From contig CAJKGK010000041.1 of assembly GCA_905199445.1 (NCBI GenBank), positions 1-15,457 of the forward strand: a stretch of 15,457 bases of DNA, given 5' to 3'. This document shows positions 1 through 7,355 of the stretch, piece after piece. The stretch is from an uncultured Lachnospiraceae bacterium (GTDB lineage: Bacteria > Bacillota > Clostridia > Lachnospirales > Lachnospiraceae). The notes beneath the pieces were generated by a model that did no database searches, was not told the origin of the DNA, and saw only the letters and a program-made list of their open reading frames with translations. Both the position numbers and the translations under genes were made by a program. Positions within the stretch are counted from its first letter, which is position 1. The number at the start of each line of letters is the position of its first letter.

Positions 1-61
1 CGGCACCCCTCCCGTCAGATACCTACCCTGTGTAGTCCCTTGTAAACTGTACTTTGCTGTA

Positions 62-92
62 ATTGTAATACCTGGAGTGTACTTCAAGTCAA
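62..92 (-). promoter_or_regulatory. MerR-type promoter firing leftward off the window
   Basis: On the minus strand there is a -35 TTGACT (plus positions 87-92) and a -10 TACAAT (62-67) separated by exactly 19 bases (68-86). The long spacer carries an imperfect dyad, ACTTGAAGT-ac-ACTCCAGGT, in which 7 of 9 pairs match. A 19-bp spacer with a dyad between the hexamers is the hallmark of promoters activated by MerR-family regulators, which untwist the DNA. Transcription would start near position 55 and run leftward. A purine-rich GGGAGG (minus strand, about 8-13) near the window edge could be the ribosome binding site of the target gene, whose coding region lies outside. The regulator is not in the window. 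Confidence 0.7.
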
Positions 93-160
93 GAATTATT
101 TTGGAATCTTATTTAATGTAACGTTTAATTTCGGAATATACGTGTTGTTTTTGCAAATTT

Positions 161-204
161 TGTTGTTAATACAACAGACATTTGGATGATTAAGGGTATA
201 TAAT
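161..204 (+). promoter_or_regulatory. Probable ldh promoter with overlapping palindrome
   Basis: A perfect TATAAT (199-204) lies 45 bases upstream of the ldh start codon. The best -35 is CAGACA (175-180), four of six to consensus, at an 18-base spacing, so the promoter may need help or be weak. A perfect inverted repeat TGTTGT-taat-ACAACA (161-176) touches this -35 and is well placed for an operator. The half-site spacing does not match the usual clostridial Rex site (TTGTTAA-N4-TTAACAA), so a Rex assignment is not supported. Confidence 0.5.
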
Positions 205-248
205 ACATCCATAATTTTCCGTGAATACGATAGAAAGGAATGATTCGA

Positions 249-1193
249 ATGCTTAACCCAAGAAAAGTTGCCATTGTAGGCTGTGGATTTGTGGGTTCCT
301 CGATTGCGTTCAGCCTGATGCAAAGAGGTATTTACTCGGAGATTGTACTCATCGATGCCAACCATGCCAGAGCCGAGGGCGAGGCACTGGATTTAAGTCA
401 TGGGCTTCCGTATACGGCAGCCATGGATATATATGCAGGTGATTATAAGGATGTATCAGATTGCTCACTGATCATTATTACAGCCGGAGCCAATCAGAAG
501 CCGGGAGAAACCCGACTGGATCTGATTGGAAAAAATGTGGCTATTTTAAAAAGTATTATACCTCAGATTACGGCTGAGGGGTTTGAGGGAATTTTAATGA
601 TTGTATCCAATCCCGTGGATGTGCTTACCTATGCGGCCAGGGAAATTTCCGGATATCCGGCCCATCGTGTGATCGGTTCCGGCACTGTTTTGGATACGGC
701 GCGGCTTAAATATATTTTGGGCCGCCATCTGGATGTGGACAGCCGGAGTGTCCATGCGGTCATCATTGGTGAACACGGTGACAGCGAGCTGGCTGTATGG
801 AGCGGGGCCAATGTTTCGGGAATCGATCTGAACCATTTTTGCGAGATCCGCGGGCATTTCAGGCACGATGAATCTATGCAGAGAATTTACGAAGATGTGC
901 GTGACAGCGCATATGAGATTATTAAACGTAAGGGAGCCACTTACTATGGGATCGCTATGGCGGTGGCCCGCATTGCGGAATGTATTGTAAAAGATGAGCA
1001 GGCGGTGCTCCCGGTTTCGGTAATTTTGGAGGGGGCGTACGGCTTGTCGGGTCTGGCACTGAGTATACCGTCTGTGGTGGGTAAAAACGGTGTGGAAAAG
1101 GTGCTGGAAATTCCTTTAAATGATCAGGAAAATCAGGCGCTGCACAGCTCTGCAAAACAGCTTTTGGCTGTTATTTCAGAGTTGAAGCTTTAA
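249..1193 (+). CDS. ldh: L-lactate dehydrogenase
   Basis: NAD-dependent L-lactate dehydrogenase, reducing pyruvate to L-lactate in the cytoplasm to regenerate NAD+ during fermentation. The 314-residue length is normal. The N-terminal Rossmann fold has GCGFVG at residues 11-16. The specificity loop NQKPGETR carries Gln83, the residue typical of lactate rather than malate dehydrogenases, and the substrate-orienting Arg89. The proton-relay histidine is His176 in GEHGDSE. An ATG nine bases upstream (240) overlaps the Shine-Dalgarno AAAGGAA (234-240); the ATG at 249 sits 8 bases after it and is preferred. The gene is monocistronic: its own promoter precedes it and a strong terminator follows. Nothing links it to the purine operon downstream. 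The family is certain. Fructose-1,6-bisphosphate activation, common in Firmicute enzymes, cannot be judged from the sequence. Confidence 0.95.
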   Translation: MLNPRKVAIVGCGFVGSSIAFSLMQRGIYSEIVLIDANHARAEGEALDLSHGLPYTAAMDIYAGDYKDVSDCSLIIITAGANQKPGETRLDLIGKNVAILKSIIPQITAEGFEGILMIVSNPVDVLTYAAREISGYPAHRVIGSGTVLDTARLKYILGRHLDVDSRSVHAVIIGEHGDSELAVWSGANVSGIDLNHFCEIRGHFRHDESMQRIYEDVRDSAYEIIKRKGATYYGIAMAVARIAECIVKDEQAVLPVSVILEGAYGLSGLALSIPSVVGKNGVEKVLEIPLNDQENQALHSSAKQLLAVISELKL

Positions 1194-1213
1194 AATGTTT
1201 GATAATATGGCTG

Positions 1214-1254
1214 AATCCGGCCGGGAATATTGTTTATTCCCGGCCGGATTTTTT
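1214..1254 (+). terminator. Intrinsic terminator after ldh
   Basis: A 15-bp GC-rich perfect stem, ATCCGGCCGGGAATA paired with TATTCCCGGCCGGAT, closes a short TTGTT-type loop and is followed by a run of T. It begins about 20 bases after the ldh stop codon and isolates ldh from the next operon. Confidence 0.93.
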
Positions 1255-1328
1255 CTGCTTTTCGACATATTTATACAATATGCTGAATTTTATTTCGGAT
1301 GTTTTTGCGAATTTTTATTATATGTGAA

Positions 1329-1357
1329 TTGACAATGCTTGGATAATTATATATGAT
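1329..1357 (+). promoter_or_regulatory. Promoter of the purine operon
   Basis: A perfect -35 TTGACA (1329-1334) and a -10 TATGAT (1352-1357, five of six) are separated by the optimal 17 bases. Transcription should start near 1364. This is the only strong promoter I see at the head of the run of genes from 1413 to 12808. The -10 overlaps an ATG at 1353, so a protein starting there could not be made from this transcript; this supports the regulator start at 1413. Confidence 0.8.
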
Positions 1358-1365
1358 AAAGGCAA

Positions 1366-1395
1366 ATAGGTATGACCAATATAGGTATGACCAAT
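1366..1395 (+). repeat. Tandem 15-bp repeat, likely regulator operator pair
   Basis: ATAGGTATGACCAAT occurs twice head to tail (1366-1380 and 1381-1395) with no mismatch. Each copy holds an inverted repeat centred on GGT-ATG-ACC, giving a GT-N3-AC core like that described for GntR-superfamily operators. The pair begins about where transcription starts, just after the -10 and just before the start of a GntR-type regulator gene. A protein bound here would block promoter clearance, so autoregulation of the whole operon is the natural reading. No protein-DNA evidence is available from sequence alone. Confidence 0.65.
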
Positions 1396-1412
1396 CGAAG
1401 CGAGGTAGGGCA

Positions 1413-2135
1413 ATGGGAAACGAATCATCAAGAGATATGACAAACCGTCTGTTATTTGAGATGCGGGAAGGTATTTTTGCCAATGCCGATCGCCTGCCGC
1501 CGGAGGTGGAGCTGGCAAAAACCCTTGGAATCAGCCGAACTCTTGTGAGAGACTGTCTGTCGATTCTTGAACGTGAGGGTTTCATTAACCGTAAGCATGG
1601 GGTTGGGACGGTGATTAATAAACAGGTGCTTAACGTGGCAACGCGGATGGATTTGGAGAAAGAATTTCTTCAAATGGTTTCCGATGCCGGGTATAGATCT
1701 GAAATAGCTTGGAGTCAGACACAAAAACAGGAAGCTGATGATGTGGTGGCCAGTCGTCTGGGAATTGAGCCTGGAGCGGCGGTTTACTGCACACAGCGCC
1801 TGATTACGGCTGACGGAAAACCGTGTATTTACTGTACAGATTATATTGCCATGAATCTGATTCGCCATGAGGATTATGATGAGGAACTGTTGAAACAGCC
1901 GATTTTTATTTTTCTGGAAGACGAGTGCGGCATCAAGGTGTCCATTGATGTCACGGAAGTTTCGGCAGTTACGGCGGATGAGACGCTGGCCCGGGTGTTT
2001 AAGATCGAAGAAGGTCGACCTCTTTTATATATGGATGAGGTTGGGTATGAATTTTTTGGACAGCCGGTGCTTTACTCACGGGAATACTATGCGGATAAGA
2101 TATTGCATCATAAAATTATACGAAAGAAAATTTAA
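1413..2135 (+). CDS. GntR-family (HutC/UTRA) transcriptional regulator
   Basis: A 240-residue regulator. Residues about 9-70 form a GntR winged helix-turn-helix, with LPPEVELAKTLGISRTLVRD and the following recognition and wing region ending in HGVGT. Residues about 90-238 resemble a UTRA effector domain: ASRLGIEPGAAVY, a TADGKP loop, and a C-terminal QPVLYSREYYAD strand. This places it in the HutC subfamily, whose members bind small metabolites such as urocanate or amino sugars. The start at 1413 is preceded by GAGG (1402-1405) at 7 bases; an upstream in-frame ATG at 1353 lies inside the -10 element. The gene is first in the operon and only 11 bases precede the deaminase start, so it probably controls purine uptake and breakdown. 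The effector is unknown. Confidence 0.88.
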   Translation: MGNESSRDMTNRLLFEMREGIFANADRLPPEVELAKTLGISRTLVRDCLSILEREGFINRKHGVGTVINKQVLNVATRMDLEKEFLQMVSDAGYRSEIAWSQTQKQEADDVVASRLGIEPGAAVYCTQRLITADGKPCIYCTDYIAMNLIRHEDYDEELLKQPIFIFLEDECGIKVSIDVTEVSAVTADETLARVFKIEEGRPLLYMDEVGYEFFGQPVLYSREYYADKILHHKIIRKKI

Positions 2136-2146
2136 GGGAGGTTCAT

Positions 2147-3910
2147 ATGTCTGAGAATATCAGGATTTTAAAAGAACAGCTGGAAGCGGCCAAGGGGATG
2201 AGACCTTTTGACACACTTATCAAAAATGTAAAAATAGTCAATGTATTTACCGAAGAAATTATACCGGGAAGCATTGGTATTTACGGTCAGCGTATTGTGG
2301 CCTTAAATCCGGAACATACGGATGCAAAAAATATCATTGATGGTCAGGGCTGCTATGCGGTTCCGGGATTTATTGATTCCCATATTCATATTGAGACAAC
2401 ACTGCTCACACCTGAGGCGCTGGGGGATGTGATTATTCCATGGGGAACCACTTCGCTTTGCGTGGATGCCATGGAAATTGCCAATGTGGCAGGTATTGAA
2501 GGTCTGCAGGCTATGATCAGGGATATGGACCGTCTGCCGTTTCGTCTGTTCCTGGAGATCCCTTCAAGAGTGCCTACGGCACCTGGGCTGGAGACAACCG
2601 GAGGTGTACTGGGCGTAGAAGAAGTGACACAGCTGCTTGAACTTCCTGAGGCGCTTAGCCTTGGAGAATTGGATCCTTCCAAGGTATTGGGAATCCGTGA
2701 GGAATATTTGGAAAAGATTACGGCTTCACTTAATAAAAATAAAATCTGTAACGGACATGCCATTGGGCTGGAACCGGAGGCGCTTAATGTTTATGCTGCC
2801 GGCCATTTGTCTGATGACCATGAATCTGTAGAATATGAAGAGCTTTTAAATCGTCTGCGTGTGGGGATTAAGGCGTTGATCCGCGAGGGCAGCAGCGAAC
2901 GTAATGTAGAGAAGCTGGTCAGCGGTGTTGTGGCCCATGGACTGCCTACGGACAACCTGATGTACTGTACCGATGACAAGCATGTGAATGATATTGCCAG
3001 AGAAGGACATATCAGCTATAACATTGAGAAGTCCATTGCCTGCGGACTTGATCCTATCAAAGCGATTAAGATGGCTACATTAAATGCAGCACGGCATTTT
3101 AGAATGGAACAGGATATTGGTTCTTTGACACCAGGGCGTTATGCGGATATTGTACTGCTGAAAGACTTAAAGACAATCCGTCCTGTTCTTGTGATGAAGG
3201 ACGGCCGGGTTGTTGCCGATGAAAACGGTGCAAAACCATGCCCGGCAAAGGAATATCCGGCAGCGTTGTTTGATACGGTTCATATTTCACCGGATTTTTC
3301 CGAAAATGATCTGAAAATTAAGGCATCCGGCCAAAAGGCACTTTGTCATGTGATCGGTATGATTAAGGATCAGATTATTAATGATGACCTTCATGAATGG
3401 ATGGATATTACAGACGGCGAGATTCGCCAGGATGTTTCAAGAGATATTCTTAAGCTTTCCGTTGTTGAGCGCTACGGGAAAAATGGCCGGGTTTCTAACG
3501 GGCTGGTTAAAGGCTTTGGCTTAAAGCGAGGAGCTCTGGCTTCTTCTGTTTCCCATGATCATCACAACATTGTTGTTGTGGGAACCAATGATGAAGATAT
3601 GGCGCTGGCTGTTAAGGAAACAGCCCGTCTTCACGGCGGTTTTGTTCTGGTTGCAGATGGACAGGTGATTGATGCACTGGCACTGCCTCTGGGCGGTCTG
3701 ATGACAACGCTGGATGCCCAGACGGTGATGCGCAGAAACGATGAGCTTAACGCAAAGGTTCACGAACAGGGCTGCATGATGGCCGCACCGTTTATGAGTC
3801 TGTCATTTATTTCTCTGCCCACTGTACCCCAGCTGGGACTGACAGATTTCGGACTGATTGATGTGCTGAACCATAAAATTATTGATCTGGTTATAGAGAC
3901 TCAAGCCTGA
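2147..3910 (+). CDS. ade: Adenine deaminase family amidohydrolase
   Basis: Predicted to hydrolyse adenine to hypoxanthine and ammonia in the cytoplasm. At 587 residues it matches the usual length of bacterial Ade. The metal-binding amidohydrolase motifs are all present: HIHIE (His79, His81), Glu174 in LGEL, His204 in NGHA, His225 in SDDHE, and Asp276 in CTDD. The signature REGSSERNV and the C-terminal SVSHDHHNIVVVGTNDEDMA also mark the Ade family rather than other amidohydrolases. One normally conserved stretch differs: the DPHEI motif of E. coli Ade reads DAMEI here, and the usual GEMM...PGV reads GELDPSKV. The substrate could therefore be a related aminopurine. The start is fixed by AGGGAGG (2135-2141) six bases upstream. 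It follows the regulator directly and precedes the hydroxylase large subunit, consistent with feeding hypoxanthine to it. Confidence 0.85.
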   Translation: MSENIRILKEQLEAAKGMRPFDTLIKNVKIVNVFTEEIIPGSIGIYGQRIVALNPEHTDAKNIIDGQGCYAVPGFIDSHIHIETTLLTPEALGDVIIPWGTTSLCVDAMEIANVAGIEGLQAMIRDMDRLPFRLFLEIPSRVPTAPGLETTGGVLGVEEVTQLLELPEALSLGELDPSKVLGIREEYLEKITASLNKNKICNGHAIGLEPEALNVYAAGHLSDDHESVEYEELLNRLRVGIKALIREGSSERNVEKLVSGVVAHGLPTDNLMYCTDDKHVNDIAREGHISYNIEKSIACGLDPIKAIKMATLNAARHFRMEQDIGSLTPGRYADIVLLKDLKTIRPVLVMKDGRVVADENGAKPCPAKEYPAALFDTVHISPDFSENDLKIKASGQKALCHVIGMIKDQIINDDLHEWMDITDGEIRQDVSRDILKLSVVERYGKNGRVSNGLVKGFGLKRGALASSVSHDHHNIVVVGTNDEDMALAVKETARLHGGFVLVADGQVIDALALPLGGLMTTLDAQTVMRRNDELNAKVHEQGCMMAAPFMSLSFISLPTVPQLGLTDFGLIDVLNHKIIDLVIETQA

Positions 3911-3931
3911 ATTATGAAAGAAGGTAATGTC

Positions 3932-6061
3932 ATGCAGGAACGATATATAGGACAGCCCATCGGCAGAAGCGAGGGTATGGACAAGGCCACGGGAAGAGCC
4001 AAATATGCAGGCGATTATTACGCCGAAAATATGCTGCATGTAGCTGTTGTGCGTTCACCCATTGCCCATGGCTATGTGCGCAGTCTTGATACAGCTGCGC
4101 TTCCGGAAGATGTCCTGCTTTTTACAGATAAGGATCTGGCAGAAAATGTGATTGACGATATTATGTGCGATGAACCGGTACTGGCCGGTAAACATGTGCG
4201 CTATCATAATGAGCCTGTGGCGCTTGTGGCTGCTGATACAATGGAGAAAGCAAAAGCTGCGGCTGCAGCGGTTGTGGTATGCTGCGATGAGCTTCCCGTG
4301 ATTCATAATGTTTTTGAGGCATTGGAGCCTGAGGCGGAAAAGATCCATGAAAATGGAAATGAACTGGTTCATTTTCAAAATGAAATTGGTCAGGTGGATC
4401 AGGCTTTTGAAAAATGTGATGTTGTGGTAGAAGACCATTTTAAACTGCCCATTCAGGATCATGGTTACATGGAGCCGGAAGCCTCGTTTGCATTTATTGA
4501 TGAAAATGGTCGTTTAAATGCCTATACGTCCACCCAGAATATTTATAATGACCGGCGGATGATCTGCAGGGCCCTGGGACTGTCGGATGATCAGGTGAGA
4601 GTTCGGGCTGCTACAGTGGGCGGTGGTTTTGGCGGCAAAGACGGGCATACCAACCAGATTTTTTCTGCACTGGTGGCCTGGAAGACCAAAAGACCGGCAC
4701 GCTGTGTGTTTGACCGGACAGAATCTCTGACCGCATCGTTTAAGCGTCACGGTGCAGATGTTTATGTAAAAATCGGTGCCATGAAGGACGGAACACTGGT
4801 GGCCTTTGACGGAAAAGGATATTTGGATACAGGCGCCTATGCAGGACTTGGCACAGCGGTTCTGGGACTTTTTTCAGAGCATCTGGCCGGACCTTATGTG
4901 ATTCCCAATGTGCGTATTGAAAGCTATCTGGTATATACAAATAAAATGCCGGCTCACGCTATGCGTGGCTTTGGCGCCCCTCAGGGCGCTTTTGCCACGG
5001 AGACGCTGTTAAACCGAATTGCAGAAAAAATCGGTATGGATCCTATAGATTTACGGTTAAAGAATGCGCTGGAGGAAGGAAGCATTGGTGCACTGGGACA
5101 GAAAATGGCGCACTGTGTGGACTTTAAGGGTGCGCTTAGGCTGGTTAAGAACTCTCCATTATGGAAAGAACGGGAACAGAATACGGATCCGTATATTGGC
5201 TATGGAATTGCAGGCGGGCATTTAAGCTGCGGTCTTGGAAAAAATATTCCGGATAATGCCAAAGTGGAAATTATTGATAAAGGATCCGGCGTTTATGATA
5301 TTCATGTGGGCTTTGTGGATATCGGTCAGGGCAGTGCAACGGCGCTGCAGGCTTTAGCGGCGGATGCTCTGGAGACATCATTTGATCACGTCCATATGAT
5401 TATGGCAGATACGGATCAAAGCTTTGACTGTGGTTCTACAGCAGGGTCCAGATCCACCTATGTGGCGGGAAATGCCATTTTGAATGCAGTAAAAAATCTT
5501 AAAAAGCAAACGTCGGCTCAGAAGGCCTGCGGAGAGGCAAGCTTTCCGGAACCGGACAAATCTTATCCAACACCGGGGTTCCCTCATGCAATGTACACCT
5601 TTATCGCCCAGGCGGTTAAGCTCAGACTCAATCCGGTTACCGGAGCTGTGGAGCTTTTGGATATTTTTGCGGCAACAGAGGCTGGAAGGGTGATTAATCC
5701 CCTGTCTATGGCCGGACAGATGCAGGGCGGTGTTGTGATGTCCGTTGGATATGCCTTATTTGAGCAGTGTATGTTTGATGAAAATGAAAAGCTTAAAAAC
5801 GGCGATTTGTCCACCTATCTGCTTCCAACTGCTGTGGATGTGCCGTCCATTCACAGTGCCCATGTGGAGGCCTATGAAAAGAGTGGTCCTGCCGGTGTCA
5901 AAGGCGCGGCCGAGGTGGCAACGGTTTCCATTGCGCCTGCGATCGGAAATGCAATTTATGAGATATCAGGGGCAGCACTTACGGCTCTGCCTTTTGATAG
6001 ATATAAAATTTTAAATGCTTTAGCTGAGAAAAACAGCAAAACAAGGAGGAAAACAAAATGA
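3932..6061 (+). CDS. Xanthine-dehydrogenase-type molybdenum hydroxylase, large (Mo) subunit
   Basis: Molybdopterin-binding catalytic subunit of a xanthine dehydrogenase family enzyme, 709 residues, close to separate-subunit XdhA proteins. The N-terminal a/b hammerhead domain spans about residues 1-120. The Mo-cofactor domains follow, with GGGFGGK at 230-236, AMRGFGAPQ with Arg345, a GSTAGSRSTY motif in the C-terminal half, and the catalytic glutamate Glu661 in KGAAE. The residue after GGGFGGK, which is the purine-contacting Glu802 in bovine xanthine oxidase, is Asp237 here: still acidic, which favours a purine over an aldehyde. I prefer ATG 3932, with AGAAGGT seven bases upstream, to the ATG at 3914, which lacks a ribosome binding site. 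Its partner subunits lie 5 kb downstream, beyond the transporter genes. The stop overlaps the next start by 4 bases (ATGA). The exact substrate is inferred from context. Confidence 0.85.
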   Translation: MQERYIGQPIGRSEGMDKATGRAKYAGDYYAENMLHVAVVRSPIAHGYVRSLDTAALPEDVLLFTDKDLAENVIDDIMCDEPVLAGKHVRYHNEPVALVAADTMEKAKAAAAAVVVCCDELPVIHNVFEALEPEAEKIHENGNELVHFQNEIGQVDQAFEKCDVVVEDHFKLPIQDHGYMEPEASFAFIDENGRLNAYTSTQNIYNDRRMICRALGLSDDQVRVRAATVGGGFGGKDGHTNQIFSALVAWKTKRPARCVFDRTESLTASFKRHGADVYVKIGAMKDGTLVAFDGKGYLDTGAYAGLGTAVLGLFSEHLAGPYVIPNVRIESYLVYTNKMPAHAMRGFGAPQGAFATETLLNRIAEKIGMDPIDLRLKNALEEGSIGALGQKMAHCVDFKGALRLVKNSPLWKEREQNTDPYIGYGIAGGHLSCGLGKNIPDNAKVEIIDKGSGVYDIHVGFVDIGQGSATALQALAADALETSFDHVHMIMADTDQSFDCGSTAGSRSTYVAGNAILNAVKNLKKQTSAQKACGEASFPEPDKSYPTPGFPHAMYTFIAQAVKLRLNPVTGAVELLDIFAATEAGRVINPLSMAGQMQGGVVMSVGYALFEQCMFDENEKLKNGDLSTYLLPTAVDVPSIHSAHVEAYEKSGPAGVKGAAEVATVSIAPAIGNAIYEISGAALTALPFDRYKILNALAEKNSKTRRKTK

Positions 6062-7257
6062 AAAAATTTATGAAGCTTATGGCCGGCGCCATGGCGATGA
6101 CAATGGCACTGACTGCCTGCGGCGGTAATTCAGGATCTTCAGGTTCTGAGACAAATGCTCCAAAGGAAAGCACAACAGCCGGTAATACAGCAGATACAGA
6201 GGCTGCTCAGACAACAGCCGAAGACGGCGGTGAAGCATCCGGAGAAAACAATGAAACATTAAAGGTTGCTTTGATTCTGCCCGGAAAAAAGGATGACGTA
6301 TCCTTTAACCAGGCCATGTATGAAGGTATTACAGCCTATGCAGAAGCGCATCCCGGCGAAATTGATTTAAAGGTTACAGAAAATGTTTATGAGGTTGCAG
6401 ACATCGAACCTGCACTGATGGACTTTGCTGATATGGGTTATGATGTTATTTTTGGACATGGTTTCCAGTTCATGGAGCCTATTGTAAAGGTTGCTCCAAA
6501 CTATCCGGATACATGCTTCCTTCTGGGAACAGGATATAAGAGTGTAGACAATTCCGCAGTTTATGATGTGCATCTTCAGTCCGGCGGATATTTAATGGGT
6601 GTTGTTGCTGCTCTGGCAACAGAAAGCGGAAAAATTGGTGTTGTCGGCGGAGCCAATGCTGCTGAAATTTATCGTGGACATGAAGCATTTAAGGCCGGTG
6701 CCCGTTCCGTAAATCCGGATATTGAAATCCAGGAAGTTTATACAGGAGACTGGACAGATACAGTTGGTGCAAAGGAAGCCGCTGTTGGTATGTATGATGC
6801 CGGTGTGGATGTCATCTGGCACTCCGGTGACGGTATCGGACTTGGTGTTGTTCAGGCTGCCAAAGAAAAAGACAAAATCTGCCTCGGTAATGTTGCCGAC
6901 CAGAATTCTCTCGCTCCGGACAACGTGCTGACCGGTGTTGTTTATAAATGGGATAAAGTTATTGAAACAATCTTTGACGATATCCGCAGCGGTAACTTTA
7001 CAGGCCGCGCCGAGGAAGACAGATTCTACTGGATTACAGCAGAAAACGAAGGTCTTGCTTATGCACCGATCGTTGACCCAAAGGGTGTTCTGACAGATGA
7101 GGAAAAAGCTCAGATCGAAGAAACCTATCAGAAGCTTGTTAAAGGCGAAATTGAAATGCCGGAATTTGATGAACCAGGTTCAACAGATGACGGTGCAGCT
7201 GCTGAAAGCACAGCAGATACAACAGCAGATACACAGGCAGAAACAACTGCCCAGTAA
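6058..7257 (+). CDS. BMP family nucleoside-type ABC transporter substrate-binding lipoprotein
   Basis: A 399-residue extracytoplasmic binding protein of the BMP (basic membrane protein / PnrA-like) family, which captures purine nucleosides in characterised members. The N-terminus is a lipoprotein signal peptide ending in the lipobox LTAC with Cys21 as the lipidation site, followed by a Ser/Thr/Glu-rich linker to about residue 65. The BMP domain follows: VALILPGKKDDVSFNQAMYE, DVIFGHGF, GKIGVVGGANAAE and DVIWHSGDGIGLGV. A second acidic, Thr-rich low-complexity tail ends the protein (from about residue 370). An AAGGAGG lies upstream and the start overlaps the previous stop by 4 bases, implying translational coupling. 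A terminator-like hairpin follows. Nucleoside or purine-base specificity is inferred from the family and from the neighbouring deaminase and hydroxylase. Confidence 0.92.
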   Translation: MKKFMKLMAGAMAMTMALTACGGNSGSSGSETNAPKESTTAGNTADTEAAQTTAEDGGEASGENNETLKVALILPGKKDDVSFNQAMYEGITAYAEAHPGEIDLKVTENVYEVADIEPALMDFADMGYDVIFGHGFQFMEPIVKVAPNYPDTCFLLGTGYKSVDNSAVYDVHLQSGGYLMGVVAALATESGKIGVVGGANAAEIYRGHEAFKAGARSVNPDIEIQEVYTGDWTDTVGAKEAAVGMYDAGVDVIWHSGDGIGLGVVQAAKEKDKICLGNVADQNSLAPDNVLTGVVYKWDKVIETIFDDIRSGNFTGRAEEDRFYWITAENEGLAYAPIVDPKGVLTDEEKAQIEETYQKLVKGEIEMPEFDEPGSTDDGAAAESTADTTADTQAETTAQ

Positions 7258-7269
7258 TGTGATCTCTTT

Positions 7270-7316
7270 ACAGGTATATGGCGGCGCATAAGCCGCCGCC
7301 GTCTATACCTGTTTTT
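7270..7316 (+). terminator. Intra-operon terminator/attenuator after the BMP gene
   Basis: The outer stem ACAGGTATA (7270-7278) pairs with TATACCTGT (7304-7312), and an inner stem GGCGGC (7280-7285) pairs with GCCGCC (7292-7297), with an asymmetric bulge between. Five T follow (7312-7316). It lies between the binding-protein gene and its ATPase, with no evident promoter after it. Partial termination or 3' end protection would give more binding protein than membrane components, a common arrangement in binding-protein operons. Confidence 0.75.
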
Positions 7317-7355
7317 ACTGCTTTCTTAAAAAAATACCAGGGAGGATTTTGTGGC

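Noticed and set aside
161..176. Rex redox-repressor site for ldh
   Set aside because: The half-sites are spaced by four bases in the wrong register compared with the clostridial Rex consensus.
96..365. Minus-strand reading frame over the ldh promoter and start
   Set aside because: It is antisense to the ldh promoter and N-terminus, has no family signature and no ribosome binding site.
1353..1412. An N-terminal extension of the GntR regulator starting at ATG 1353
   Set aside because: The ATG lies inside the -10 element of the only good promoter, and the extension would merely translate the 15-bp repeat. ATG 1413 has a ribosome binding site.
7278..7355. A longer ABC ATPase starting at 7278
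   Set aside because: It would begin within the terminator hairpin, without a ribosome binding site, and adds residues unlike the family's N-terminus. ATG 7356 fits.
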